NCBI GenBank assembly: GCA_030156625.1
Contig: JASGMC010000003.1
Location: forward strand, 1-54,487
DNA length: 54,487 nucleotides
From: Methanoculleus sp.
GTDB lineage: Archaea; Halobacteriota; Methanomicrobia; Methanomicrobiales; Methanoculleaceae
Direction: 5' to 3'
Shown in pieces: positions 34,803 through 44,054 of this stretch (position 1 is the first letter of the stretch; each line of letters opens with the position of its first letter). A model generated the notes under the pieces. It was not told where the DNA came from. It saw only the letters and a program-made list of their open reading frames with translations, and made no database searches. Position numbers and translations under genes: made by a program.

Positions 34803-34869
34803 ATTGTCGGGTCCAGCCCTGGTCGTGGGGTCGCCGGGCGCGGATGCCCGGAGACGCCTGTGCGCCTCT

Positions 34870-34932
34870 TTATGAGTAAATATCCGTATGAGTTTAGTTT
34901 ATGAGTTATTTAACTCATATCCTTAATATATA
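34870..34932 (+). promoter_or_regulatory. Operator-promoter of the satD gene
   Basis: TATGAGTTA (34900-34908) and TAACTCATA (34911-34919) form a perfect 9-base inverted repeat with a TT centre. Two more half-sites in the same direction, TATGAGTTT (34887-34895) and TATGAGTAA (34870-34878), lie 13 and 30 bases upstream. A strong TATA box, TTAATATATAA, follows at about 34922-34932. Repeated sites next to a TATA box suit binding by a dimeric HTH protein; SatD itself carries an HTH and is the first candidate. Confidence 0.7.
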
Positions 34933-34994
34933 AGGAGGTATGTTCATATAGGATCGCCGACAACGAGCCTTGAAGAGAAGGCGGCGATGGCGCC

Positions 34995-35678
34995 ATGACA
35001 AAGAGAAGAGTTTACGCAGTCCTCACCGGGGATCTGGTCCGCTCCCGCGACATCAAAGATGCATACGGTGACGTGTGCATACGCCGCCTGAAGGATACGC
35101 TGGCAGAGATCGGGAAGGATTACACGGCGCCGTTCTCGATATTCCGCGGAGACAGTTTTCAGGGCGTCTCTTCAAACCCGGAGGAGGCACTCAAGGATGC
35201 GGTCCTCCTGCGCCTCAAGCTCATCGCCGGGTTCGATCGCGACAACCGCGCTCTCCGGCTGGACGCACGAATCGCGGTTGGGATTGGAACCGTTCGCTAC
35301 CTGCCGGCCGACGGTTCGGCCGGGGAGGGGGATGGCGAGGCATTCCGGCTCTCCGGCCTCGAACTGGATGCCATGAAGAAAACCGGGCGCGGTATCATCG
35401 CAACAACCCCCTGGGAGGACTTCAACACGACACTGTCGATCTTCTGCGATGTCCTGGACAGGATGATTGACGGCTATACGAAGAGGCAGGCCGAAGCCGT
35501 GATGCTGACGCTCGAAGGGCTCACGCAGAAGGAGATCGGGGACCGGGTCGGCACCAGCCAGTCTGCGGTATCGTATCGTCTGCGGGGGACGGATTACGAT
35601 ATCATCCAGAAGATCCTCGAATGGTACCGGTTGCGGATCCGGGAACGGGTCGAACTCGCAAAAGAGGCGTACACCTGA
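34995..35678 (+). CDS. SatD family protein with C-terminal HTH
   Basis: The 227-residue protein matches the SatD family: YAVLTGDLVRSRDI at the start, then FSIFRGDSFQGV, ARIAVGIGTV and GEAFRLSGLELDAMKK. The C-terminal 70 residues form a LuxR/sigma-4-like HTH (LTQKEIGDRVGTSQSAVSYR). SatD was named in a Streptococcus acid-tolerance locus; its biochemical role is not known. The 60-base promoter region has a clear palindromic operator, so autoregulation is likely (inference). The DUF3307 membrane gene lies just upstream on the same strand but satD has its own promoter. Confidence 0.82.
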   Translation: MTKRRVYAVLTGDLVRSRDIKDAYGDVCIRRLKDTLAEIGKDYTAPFSIFRGDSFQGVSSNPEEALKDAVLLRLKLIAGFDRDNRALRLDARIAVGIGTVRYLPADGSAGEGDGEAFRLSGLELDAMKKTGRGIIATTPWEDFNTTLSIFCDVLDRMIDGYTKRQAEAVMLTLEGLTQKEIGDRVGTSQSAVSYRLRGTDYDIIQKILEWYRLRIRERVELAKEAYT

Positions 35679-36075
35679 TGTGGGTGCTACAACCTGCAAC
35701 TTTGGACGCGGGAGGTGCGATTGGAGCCCGGCTATCCGGCGTGCCGGGGTACCGAGAACTGACTTCTTCCTCGCACCGGACGACATACGGCCCCAGGTGC
35801 CGGCCGGATCTCAACGGCAGAACCCTGACGGCATTTTAGCGCCTGCGGCCCCGCTCCAGATTCATTTATATTCCTGGAAAACACACAATCCGGTGTGGTG
35901 GACAACCATGACGGATCGTTTTGTACAGCCGCTGTATTGCAGCGGGATGGATTTGTGAACAGTCCGACTCTGTTCCTCTGAAGTGTTCTAACGACAATTT
36001 TGCGGCTCTCTGCACATTCCTGCCTTCCGGCTACGGACGTCTCCGGAACCGTTTCGCCTTCCCCCGGGTGGTCGC
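35679..36075. other. Leader region of ilvB with a 16-codon frame and hairpin
   Basis: After satD there is no gene for about 400 bases. A TATA-like ATTCATTTATATTCC at about 35862-35876 would start a transcript near 35895-35900. This transcript begins with a 16-codon frame (35909-35959, MTDRFVQPLYCSGMDL) containing CCGCTG-TATTG-CAGCGG, a 6-base stem. About 115 further leader bases lead to ilvB. The small frame has one Leu pair and one Val only, so classical branched-chain attenuation is not evident. Confidence 0.45.
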
Positions 36076-37752
36076 ATGATGCGGTCCGGTGCGGGCATCC
36101 TGCTCGACGGACTTCTGGAGCAGGGGGTGACGACACTCTTTGGCTACCCCGGTGCGGCGGTCCTTCCCGTCTACGACGAACTCTACGACTCAGAGATCCG
36201 GCACGTCCTGGTCCGGCACGAGCAGGCGGCGGCACACGCAGCCGACGGCTACGCCCGTGCGAGCGGAAAAACCGGGGTCTGTCTTGCGACGTCCGGTCCG
36301 GGGGCCTGCAACCTCGTCACGGGCATCGCGACCGCGTACATGGACTCGGTGCCCATGGTCGCGCTGACCGGCCAGGTTCCGACGACGTCGCTCGGCAACG
36401 ACGCCTTCCAGGAGGCGGACATCACGGGCATCACCGCTCCCGTCACCAAACAGAACTACCTCGTCAAACGGACACAGGACCTTGCCGGCATCGTGAGAGA
36501 AGCATTCTTTATCAGCCGGACGGGGAGGTGCGGCCCGGTCCTCATCGACCTGCCGCGGGACGTTCTTGAGGCCCGGATAGAGCATGACGGGCGGCACCCG
36601 GAACCGGCCGCACGAAAAGGTTACCACCCGAGCTTTCGGGGACATCGGATGCAGATCGAGAAGGCCGTCGCCGCGCTTGCAGCGGCCGAGCGGCCGGTCA
36701 TCTACGCCGGGGGCGGGGTCGTGGCCTCGGGGGCCGCCGCGGAGGTCGTCGCACTCGCGGAGACCTTGCTCATCCCGGTCACGACGACGCTGATGGGGCT
36801 TGGGCTCATCCCCGGCGACCACCCGCTCAACCTCGGCATGCCCGGGATGCACGGGACCCGGTGCGCGAACACCGCGCTCACGGAGTGCGACCTCCTCTTT
36901 GCGGTCGGCGTGCGGTTCGACGACCGGGTGACGGGGAAGATCGAGACCTTTGCACCCGGTGCCACCGTCGTGCACCTCGACATCGATCCGGCCGAGATCG
37001 GGAAGAACAAGCCGGTCGATATCCCCATCGTCGGCGATGCGAAGGCCGTGCTGGCGGAGATGCTCGGGCTCATGCAGAAGAGGAGGGAGCGTGATGCGTG
37101 GTTTTCGAGGATATCGTGGGTGAAGGCGGAGCATCCCCTTCGCTGCCCGAACGGCGGTCTCCGTCCGCAACGGATCGTCAGAGATCTCTGTTCGCTCCTC
37201 AATGGATCCGGCATCATCGCAAGCGAGGTGGGCCAGAACCAGATGTGGGCGGCGCAGCACTACTGCTTCAGGCGGCCCCGGACGTGGATCTCGTCCGGAG
37301 GGCTCGGGACCATGGGCTACGGCCTTCCTGCGGCGATGGGAGCGCACTTCGCCCGCCCGGACGAACCGGTCTTCCTCATCGCGGGGGACGGCAGCCTCCA
37401 GATGAACATCCAGGAGCTCGGGACGATTGCCCAGTACGCCATTCCCGTCAAGATCCTGGTCCTGAACAACCGGTACCTCGGCATGGTCCGGCAGTGGCAG
37501 GAGCTCTTCTACGACCGCCGGTATGCCTTCACCGACCTTCCCCCGATGGATTTCGTCGGAATTGCCCGGGCCTACGGCATCGAGGGCGAGACGGTCGAGG
37601 CCGGCGAGGACGTGAGGAGCGCGCTCTCGAACGCACTCGAGCATGCCGGCCCATATCTCGTCGATTTCAGGATCGAGCGGGAGGAGAACGTCTTTCCCAT
37701 GGTTCCCCCGGGGGCGGCGATCGATGCGATGATCGATCCCGGTGCGGGGTGA
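36076..37752 (+). CDS. ilvB: Acetolactate synthase, catalytic subunit
   Basis: The 558-residue thiamine diphosphate enzyme has the AHAS order: N-terminal TTLFGYPGAAVLPVYDEL with VRHEQAAAHAADGYARASGK (cofactor Glu), ATSGPGACNLVTGIA, the FAD-site middle domain (RFDDRVTGKIETF), and C-terminal GLGTMGYGLPAAMGA with the ThDP-Mg motif GDGSLQMNIQEL and LNNRYLGMVRQWQ. It makes acetolactate or acetohydroxybutyrate, the first step of valine, leucine and isoleucine synthesis. No ilvN/ilvH regulatory subunit follows, so this copy is either served from elsewhere or unregulated. The start may be ATG 36076 or 36079. Confidence 0.93.
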   Translation: MMRSGAGILLDGLLEQGVTTLFGYPGAAVLPVYDELYDSEIRHVLVRHEQAAAHAADGYARASGKTGVCLATSGPGACNLVTGIATAYMDSVPMVALTGQVPTTSLGNDAFQEADITGITAPVTKQNYLVKRTQDLAGIVREAFFISRTGRCGPVLIDLPRDVLEARIEHDGRHPEPAARKGYHPSFRGHRMQIEKAVAALAAAERPVIYAGGGVVASGAAAEVVALAETLLIPVTTTLMGLGLIPGDHPLNLGMPGMHGTRCANTALTECDLLFAVGVRFDDRVTGKIETFAPGATVVHLDIDPAEIGKNKPVDIPIVGDAKAVLAEMLGLMQKRRERDAWFSRISWVKAEHPLRCPNGGLRPQRIVRDLCSLLNGSGIIASEVGQNQMWAAQHYCFRRPRTWISSGGLGTMGYGLPAAMGAHFARPDEPVFLIAGDGSLQMNIQELGTIAQYAIPVKILVLNNRYLGMVRQWQELFYDRRYAFTDLPPMDFVGIARAYGIEGETVEAGEDVRSALSNALEHAGPYLVDFRIEREENVFPMVPPGAAIDAMIDPGAG

Positions 37753-37957
37753 GGCCACCCAATTCCTTCTTCGGCGGATCGGACAGCTTTCGGATTTCGG
37801 CCCTCGCACGGCCGATGACACCGGGCACCATGAACTGAAGTGTTTACCCGGCCGGCCCGAAGTTAATGCAGACAATACCCTGATTCCTCTTTTGCGGATT
37901 CAACCCGGGAGATTCAGAGCAACACAGTTTTCACCCGGGAGAAAGACAGTTAAAACC

Positions 37958-39169
37958 ATGCGTGGGAAGTTTTTGGCCGTCTGCATCCCGGCCTTTTTCA
38001 GTGCTCTGATCCTGTGTGCAACCCCCGTCTCGGCAGACCCCGGGTGGGTGACAACGACCATCTCCGAAAACACCACCGATGCTCTGGGAGGAACGATCTC
38101 CGGCGACCATATCGTCTACCTCGGGGGGGCGGAAGGGATGGACCGGTCGCAGAACAGAATCTACCTCTATGCACTACAGACCGATGAACGAAAGATCGTC
38201 GGCAGCCCGTCGGCGAACATGACGGTAACCGGGCCCGATATCTCGGGGGAGTACGCAGTATGGTTCGAAACACCTGCTGAGGACTTCGGGGCGAACGAGA
38301 CCGGGACTGCGCCGAATCAGGTCTACCTGTACTCGCTTCCAAACGACTCTCTGGAGGTCATCGATACTCCGGGCACCGCGGAGTGGCCGAAGATCGACGG
38401 CAACCGGGTTCTCTGGTTAAACGAGTCCGGAGATTCGTTCGACGTCGGGATCTTCCTCTACGATATCGGCACGGGGAAGAGCGAACAGGTATGCGAGCTG
38501 CCGATCATCGATCCCGCGGGCGTTCTCTTTGACGGCGACCATATTGCATACCTGGATTCTGCAGGCCTTCACCTGTATTCTCTTAAGACCAGAGCGAACA
38601 CAACGGTGTTTAAGAATGTCTTCGGGAACGAATCCGGCTCCAACATCGGAGATTATGCGCTGGGCGGCGATTACCTGATCTACCTCAAGCACACCGTCAA
38701 CTTCGAGGGTCCCGATAAAGGGATGTTCGATGAACCGTATCTCTACCGCATCTCGACGGGGGAGACGAAACACTTCGATCCGGTGACGGGGGCTTTTTCG
38801 GAGTCTTCCGATACACCGGCCGGGGGCAGGAAGGATCTGACACTCTCTTCGCCGTTTACCGACGGAGAACGAGTCGGATGGGTCTACTCTGAGAATTTAC
38901 CGGGTTCGACAATCCTCCTCTGTGATCCGGAGACCGGAGCGGTCGAAACGGTCCCGGTGGACGGCCAGGCCGACCACCTCTCCCTGGACGGCGATCGAAT
39001 GGTGTGGGTCGAGACGCACTTCCCGTCGTTTGACGGAGACCTCATCTACGCACAGGAGAATGCCGGCAGTACGGAAGCAGTGCCTGCGTCCGGGTTCGGG
39101 ACAGTTATCGGCATAGGCGCCCTTCTGGCTGCAATGGTGCTGCTTGCGGGAAGGAGAAAGGGGCCGTAA
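37958..39169 (+). CDS. Exported TolB-like beta-propeller surface protein
   Basis: The 403-residue protein has a signal peptide (KFLAVCIPAFFSALILCATP), a series of short beta-propeller blades of the pattern ISGDHIVYLGG, ISGEYAVWFE, IDGNRVLWLN, DGDHIAYLDSAGLHLYSL, LDGDRMVWVE, and a C-terminal hydrophobic helix with basic end (SGFGTVIGIGALLAAMVLL, then AGRRKG), which looks like a surface anchor of the PGF-CTERM type with SGF in place of PGF. It is expected on the cell surface. The gene at 42362-43699 carries the same blades in a different architecture. Start ATG 37958 begins the signal peptide. Confidence 0.8.
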   Translation: MRGKFLAVCIPAFFSALILCATPVSADPGWVTTTISENTTDALGGTISGDHIVYLGGAEGMDRSQNRIYLYALQTDERKIVGSPSANMTVTGPDISGEYAVWFETPAEDFGANETGTAPNQVYLYSLPNDSLEVIDTPGTAEWPKIDGNRVLWLNESGDSFDVGIFLYDIGTGKSEQVCELPIIDPAGVLFDGDHIAYLDSAGLHLYSLKTRANTTVFKNVFGNESGSNIGDYALGGDYLIYLKHTVNFEGPDKGMFDEPYLYRISTGETKHFDPVTGAFSESSDTPAGGRKDLTLSSPFTDGERVGWVYSENLPGSTILLCDPETGAVETVPVDGQADHLSLDGDRMVWVETHFPSFDGDLIYAQENAGSTEAVPASGFGTVIGIGALLAAMVLLAGRRKGP

Positions 39170-39278
39170 CACCACTCCCTCATTTTCGGACAGCCGACGA
39201 TCAAAACCCGGAATCTGGAGATCCTTAAAGAATAATTGAAAGAGATTCTTCAGGCTCACCGGGAAGCGCCGCGGGGAT

Positions 39279-40535
39279 TTATCCTGCCGTCTCGCCTGTT
39301 TTAATCCTCTTACGATTACTATCCGCCTTCCCTGAAATGCTCATTATGGCATTGATATCCGGATTTATCAGGCATACCGGGAAATACCCGAATAGCGACC
39401 TGTAATCGATCTTTAGCAGCCGATGCCGGATTATATCGAGGTTGATCTTATTCAGGTCGTTCTTCATCCCGGGAGTCACGCCGTCGCTTAACGATACCGT
39501 TCCGAGGTTTGAAACGGCCGGAAGTACTTCCTCCCGAACCGCCTTGATTTTTGATTGCAAGAAAACTTGTACGAGCGTCCTGCTGTATTTGCCCTGAAGG
39601 TGCCTTACGACTATCATCTGCGTCAGGAAAATGAGGGCAAATGTTCCGGCTCTGATATGAATATCGGCTTCGGCGGATCTAAAACTGTCATAGGTAAACC
39701 CCGGGAGAAGAATTGCCGCGATAACGATTATTCCGGTGACGGTTATCAGCACGACCGCAGTGAGTGCATACTTCAGCCCCTGGCTCCAGGCCTCCTCGTA
39801 TTTTTCTTTGAACCTGGAATGCGCACCAAGCATGCCCGTGAAAAAGCCGCGTGAATACGGCTGCACGTGTACAATCGCCGCATAGAATACGATGATTGCA
39901 ACGGACTGGACTATAACGATCAAGGAGGAGAACAACTCGAATTCACCGTTAATGGCCCACCCTGCAAACGCAAATACCGAGGAAAGGGCGAAAAGCACAA
40001 GAAAACCCGGGGCAAGCGGCTGACAGTTCATAAAGAACAGATTCCACCCGAGTTCGTATAGATATCTCCTCTGCCTTGAGAGTCCTTTGAGCATCTCCGT
40101 TTTGTCGGCAATGTCGCTCATTCTGGAGGTTTCGCCGGACTTAACCTCTTCCTGGCTCTTTCGCTCGCGGTTCTTTAGATCCCTGACGTAGCCAATGTAT
40201 GACTTTAAATCGCCCACATCGGTCGGGAGCATGGTTAGAAATGGGTTTATCATCAGGAATATGAAGGATGCCATAATCCAGTACAGGTAGTACTGCCAGG
40301 TGAATGCGAGCAGAAGCCCCAGATTAATTATTATTGCTGCTGCAAGAATGACGGATGTATATCTAAGGCTCCATTTCATCTCGTTAAGACGCTCTAAATC
40401 ATCTTCTGCCGTGCTGATGATCTTTTCCGCTTCAGCCCGGGATTGGATAACATTCTGGGAAAACTCATCCGGAGAGATTTCCGGGATTTCGTCTTTTTTG
40501 TCCCCTTCGGATTTGTTCCTGTACGGCAGTACCAT
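39279..40535 (-). CDS. Integral membrane protein of unknown function
   Basis: The 418-residue protein is not recognised. It has a hydrophilic, acidic N-terminus with a coiled coil (about 25-55: VIQSRAEAEKIISTAEDDLE), two transmembrane helices (about 60-105), a second charged stretch, then four or so more helices (about 170-300), and a soluble C-terminal domain of about 110 residues. Base composition is lower in GC than most neighbours. It stands alone between converging and diverging genes, with a TATA-like CATAATTAATGG at its start. No enzyme motif is seen. Confidence 0.65.
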   Translation of the reverse strand: MVLPYRNKSEGDKKDEIPEISPDEFSQNVIQSRAEAEKIISTAEDDLERLNEMKWSLRYTSVILAAAIIINLGLLLAFTWQYYLYWIMASFIFLMINPFLTMLPTDVGDLKSYIGYVRDLKNRERKSQEEVKSGETSRMSDIADKTEMLKGLSRQRRYLYELGWNLFFMNCQPLAPGFLVLFALSSVFAFAGWAINGEFELFSSLIVIVQSVAIIVFYAAIVHVQPYSRGFFTGMLGAHSRFKEKYEEAWSQGLKYALTAVVLITVTGIIVIAAILLPGFTYDSFRSAEADIHIRAGTFALIFLTQMIVVRHLQGKYSRTLVQVFLQSKIKAVREEVLPAVSNLGTVSLSDGVTPGMKNDLNKINLDIIRHRLLKIDYRSLFGYFPVCLINPDINAIMSISGKADSNRKRIKTGETAG

Positions 40536-40850
40536 TAATTATGAATTCGTCGCGGCTGCTAATAAAATCCCGTCTTTCGCGCTGGCCGGGGGCCTTTTTC
40601 AGGATTTTCAACCGCAGGGCTGCGCTGCACCGTGGCAGGCGAACGATATCGGTCCCGGGGGAACAGGACCGAATCATCCTCGGTCATGAGTCCCACCGTA
40701 TTTCGTCTCCTCACGTGCCTGCAGGATTCCGGGATAAAGAAGGCTGCTCCGGATCGCGGGAGGCCTAGGGGACAGGGAAAATCCTCTGGATCAAAAAACA
40801 AAGCGAAATTCCCGACATTTATTTATACGGAACCGCAAAAAATTCTATTT
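40536..40850. other. Intergenic region upstream of psiE-like gene
   Basis: This 315-base gap separates the unknown membrane-protein gene (minus) from the PsiE-like gene (plus). Apart from the TATA element at 40816-40827, nothing coding or repeated is seen. Confidence 0.4.
40816..40827 (+). promoter_or_regulatory. TATA box for a leaderless psiE-like transcript
   Basis: CATTTATTTATA is centred 27-28 bases before ATG 40851, and no ribosome binding site lies before that ATG, which points to a leaderless mRNA. Confidence 0.5.
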
Positions 40851-41369
40851 ATGCGCCGTTTTGTTGAGCGGTTTGAGCATTTTACCTATATCGTGCTCAT
40901 TATATTCCTGATTGTGCTGCTGCTCTTTACCCTCGTTGAATTGGGGTGGGTGGTCTTCACAGGGCTGTTCGAGGAGTCCGTCTATCGGCTGGACAGCGAC
41001 GAGTTGTTCAACCTTCTCGGGTACTTCCTGCTGGTTCTCATCGGCCTGGAACTCCTGGAGACGATAAAAGCATACCTGGAAAGGGGAGAGTTCCATGTCG
41101 AAGTCATCCTCCTCGTCGCGATCATCGCCGTTGCAAGGAAAGTCATCCTCCTCAATACGCCGACTGCAGGGGAGCTCATCGGTATCGCGCTGGTCGTCAT
41201 CGCTCTCTGCGGCGGTTACTACCTTATACGCCTGGCAGGAAAGCCGCACTTTTTTTGTCAGGCAACCGCACGCCCCTATCCCGGGGTCCGGAGGAGCCGT
41301 GACCCGACCGTTGCGCATAACGCTTCGGCGTCGCCGCCGGGACGGGAGACTGAGGAGGAGAGAGATTGA
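40851..41369 (+). CDS. PsiE-like (phosphate-starvation-inducible E) membrane protein
   Basis: The 172-residue protein has four hydrophobic helices (about 12-35, 60-75, 83-100, 108-125) in the PsiE arrangement, with YFLLVLIGLELLETIKAYL and VEVILLVAIIAVARKVILL as family blocks. PsiE function is unknown. The last 40 residues are polar and do not look like the family, so the tail may be young sequence or the true gene may end differently. The stop overlaps the TTG start of the next gene (TTGA). Confidence 0.72.
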   Translation: MRRFVERFEHFTYIVLIIFLIVLLLFTLVELGWVVFTGLFEESVYRLDSDELFNLLGYFLLVLIGLELLETIKAYLERGEFHVEVILLVAIIAVARKVILLNTPTAGELIGIALVVIALCGGYYLIRLAGKPHFFCQATARPYPGVRRSRDPTVAHNASASPPGRETEEERD

Positions 41370-42268
41370 GCACGCTTGAGTCGTATCTCGATGCACTGCA
41401 CCAGGGGGTCTTTCAGGTCGTCGTCCCGAAAGCTCTGGTGACCGAGCCGCTCGAACCGGGCTGGAAACGGTCGTCCATCAATGTGCCGAGCCCCGATACC
41501 ATCGCGAGTTACCGGAGGGGCCAGTACCATGCCCACGAGACGGTAGCGGAGTACCGTGTCCACATGGACCGGTACGACCCGGAGAAGAACCCCCTCATGC
41601 ACCTGATCGACGACGCCCCCCTGGTTCTCATGATCCATGAGACCATGGACACCATTCTCGTAACGGCGAAAGATGCAACACGGAAAGACCCTCTGCAGCG
41701 CCTTCAGGATCAGCGCACGAGCTGGAGGCTCCGTATGGGCTTTGGAGCGCTCCTGTGGGCGATAGCCACGGTCCTTCTCATCCTGGCGTTCTCTGATGTT
41801 ACGCCCTTCTTCGCCGTAATCCTGCCCTCCCTTGTTCTTTTTATCGGCCTCCTCACGATCGTCAGGGGCATCCGGCAGAGGAAGAGGCAGGAGCATGCAG
41901 ACAGGGATATCGTCCGGGGGAGCCTCGTGGCGGGTGCAGGGGTCGCTCTGTTTGTCTTCTGGGAACTGTACCTGGTCCTCATTCTGCTCGCCCTCGTGGT
42001 CTGGTTCTTCTCCAGCGCCGTCGTCACGCTGCTCCGGGTGGTTCGGGAGCGAGGGCATTTGCCGAACGGCTTCTGGTATACGCTCGGGCTGGGCGTAAGT
42101 TCGCTGGTTCTCGGGATTCTTGCCGTTACCCTGCCCGAGGGGCTGGTCGATCTCCTCGTCTTCCTGCTCGCCGGGATCGTGCTCATGGCAGGCGCGTTCA
42201 TGGTTCTGGATGCGTGGGGATTGAGGAACGCCGCCCGTCTGATGGAAGCGGGCGGCTTCGCTCGATGA
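41366..42268 (+). CDS. Membrane protein with DUF308 (HdeD)-like C-terminus, TTG start
   Basis: The 300-residue product has a soluble N-terminal part of about 115 residues (YLDALHQGVFQVVVPKALVT, YRRGQYHAHETVAEYRVHMD) and six hydrophobic helices. The last four resemble HdeD/DUF308 pairs (LVLGILAVTLPEGLVDLLVF, LLAGIVLMAGAFMVLDAW). The TTG start at 41366 is decided by a strong AGGAGGAG five bases before and by the TTGA overlap with the psiE-like stop; no suitable ATG exists before residue 50. The soluble part is not recognised. The pair should be cotranslated. Confidence 0.72.
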   Translation: MSTLESYLDALHQGVFQVVVPKALVTEPLEPGWKRSSINVPSPDTIASYRRGQYHAHETVAEYRVHMDRYDPEKNPLMHLIDDAPLVLMIHETMDTILVTAKDATRKDPLQRLQDQRTSWRLRMGFGALLWAIATVLLILAFSDVTPFFAVILPSLVLFIGLLTIVRGIRQRKRQEHADRDIVRGSLVAGAGVALFVFWELYLVLILLALVVWFFSSAVVTLLRVVRERGHLPNGFWYTLGLGVSSLVLGILAVTLPEGLVDLLVFLLAGIVLMAGAFMVLDAWGLRNAARLMEAGGFAR

Positions 42269-42361
42269 CCGTCTCCTCCGGCCGGAGAATCGGCCGGCGC
42301 CCCTCTTCAGCGGCTCAACTTTTGGATGTTAAAGGGGAATGTACGACTGTCCTGCTCCTGA

Positions 42362-43699
42362 TTACCCGCCGGCAGGGAGACGATAGATCTCCCACCGGCC
42401 GGTATTGTTGCCCATCCAGACGATCTCGCCGTTGGAGACGTCCGGGTAGGACTGGTCATACTGATCCTGCGTAACCGGCGTTTCCGTTCCGTTGGTTACG
42501 TTATACATGTAGATGTCGTGGTTGCCGGTCCGCATGTCCGAGTAGACGACGAGGTTGCCGTCGACCGCAACGGCGTCCGGACGTGCCGATTCTCCGGTTA
42601 TCTCTGTCGCGTTGTCCTCCGTCACGTCGTAGAGGTACACGGCGCTCCGGTTCTCGAGGAAGCTGATCCAGGCGACGTACCGGCTGTCACTCGAGACGTC
42701 GGGATAGCGGTCGTCACCGGAATCGCCCAGGAAGGTCCCGTTCGATTCCCCCGGGGACGCCACCACGATGTCGAAGTCTCCGCCCTCGGTCGTGTTATCT
42801 GCCCATGCCGTCGTATTTCCACCGATGGCCGTCTCCATCTGGTAGGAGAGCGGGGAGACCATGGGTGTGATGTTTCCATTTGCAATCTCGTAGAGGTATA
42901 CGTCGCTCGACTCGTTCGTGAGGTTCGTCCAGATGATGTAGTCCTGCGAAACACCCGGATCCAGCTGCATCCCGGGGCCATCCTCCGTCACCTGCTGCAG
43001 CGTGCCCGAAGCGGTGTCGTAGAGGTGGATGTTAGTTCCTCCTGTCTGAGGGTTTAGCCCGGACCAGACGGCATTATTCTCAGCGATGGCAAGCTGGTAC
43101 GGCATCGCGAGAGGAACCGATGTGGCGTTGGAGATGGTCGAGGTATTTTCCGAAGAGATACTGTGGAGTTCCACCGAGAGTGATTCGTTTTGCGAATCGT
43201 TGAGAACCCAGACGATGCTGTCTCCGGATATTGCAGGGTACATCTGGTCCGCCGGGCCGCTCGATACCTGCGTCGCGGGACCGGCCGAGACATTCTGCCG
43301 GGGCTGCGTCGTTGACGGTTGCGGAGGTGCGACTGTCGGCGGTGGTGGTCGTGAGGGTGTTGTCGTTGATGGCTGTGTCTGTGTCGGTGTTGCTGCCGTT
43401 GTAGTTTGTGTCGGTGTGGCTGTCGGCGTTGTCGTCGGCACCTGGGTCTGTGTTGGTGTGGCCGTCGGTGTTTGAGGTGGCGTCAGTGTTGGCGTTGGCG
43501 GAATTTCGACTATCGGCTCATCCGGAGGTGCGGCTACTTGCGGTCGCGTAGGTGTGGGCGTCGGCGGTGGCGGAGGTTCGACTACCGGCGGTTGCTCCGG
43601 CTGTATGGGGGGCGGCATTGCCGAAGTGATTCCCGTTGCACAGATGACGGCGATGACGATAATAGCGATGGCCATCACCCCGAAAGTTACAACTCTCAT
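42362..43699 (-). CDS. Exported TolB-like propeller protein with Pro/Thr-rich stalk
   Basis: The 445-residue protein has an N-terminal membrane anchor or signal (RVVTFGVMAIAIIVIAVICA), a stalk of about 120 residues made almost only of Pro, Thr and Gln (TPTQTQVPTTTPTATPTQ), and a beta-propeller (PAISGDSIVWVLND, VSQDYIIWTN, VSSDSRYVAWISF, VDGNLVVYSDMR, VSNGEIVWMGNN). The stalk is probably O-glycosylated and the blades exposed at the surface. ATG 43699 is chosen because GGAAGGTGA lies five bases before; GTG 43708 is too close to that site. It is related in its blades to the protein at 37958. Confidence 0.8.
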   Translation of the reverse strand: MRVVTFGVMAIAIIVIAVICATGITSAMPPPIQPEQPPVVEPPPPPTPTPTRPQVAAPPDEPIVEIPPTPTLTPPQTPTATPTQTQVPTTTPTATPTQTTTAATPTQTQPSTTTPSRPPPPTVAPPQPSTTQPRQNVSAGPATQVSSGPADQMYPAISGDSIVWVLNDSQNESLSVELHSISSENTSTISNATSVPLAMPYQLAIAENNAVWSGLNPQTGGTNIHLYDTASGTLQQVTEDGPGMQLDPGVSQDYIIWTNLTNESSDVYLYEIANGNITPMVSPLSYQMETAIGGNTTAWADNTTEGGDFDIVVASPGESNGTFLGDSGDDRYPDVSSDSRYVAWISFLENRSAVYLYDVTEDNATEITGESARPDAVAVDGNLVVYSDMRTGNHDIYMYNVTNGTETPVTQDQYDQSYPDVSNGEIVWMGNNTGRWEIYRLPAGG

Positions 43700-44054
43700 A
43701 CGTTTCACCTTCCTCGACTGTTGCCGGCTCTCCGCCTCGTTTCAAGGGCGGAGAACCCTGTGCATGCGATCACGATCCCGCGTGCGCTGCTCTCGTGCAG
43801 ACAGTTGGATGGTGTTGCCACTGTTTTCCGGGTGTCTTGCTGCTCCTGGTGCGCGTATGTCTCGTTGACCTGTCTCAAAAGGGAAGATCTGCCTGCAGGC
43901 GGTGTAGGGTGAAAATGTCCACGGTATCAATGATCCCACGTCGCGGCGGGATAGGGAACGGAGTATATATGGATGTCTGCAGCGGCTGTGGCGGATTTCG
44001 TGGGATTCCCGATCGAGGAACGAACGGCAGAGAGCGGTTCTCCATCGGCCGGGG
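43700..44054. other. Intergenic region at the left border of the island
   Basis: No gene is seen in 355 bases. A TATA-like CATATATACTCC (minus direction) at about 43963-43974 could give a long leader to the propeller gene. The region ends at the tRNA-Glu remnant. Confidence 0.4.

Noticed and set aside
34933-34949. GGAGGT followed by ATG and a two-codon frame before satD
   Set aside because: It lies directly after the TATA box, upstream of the predicted transcript start, so it would not be on the mRNA.
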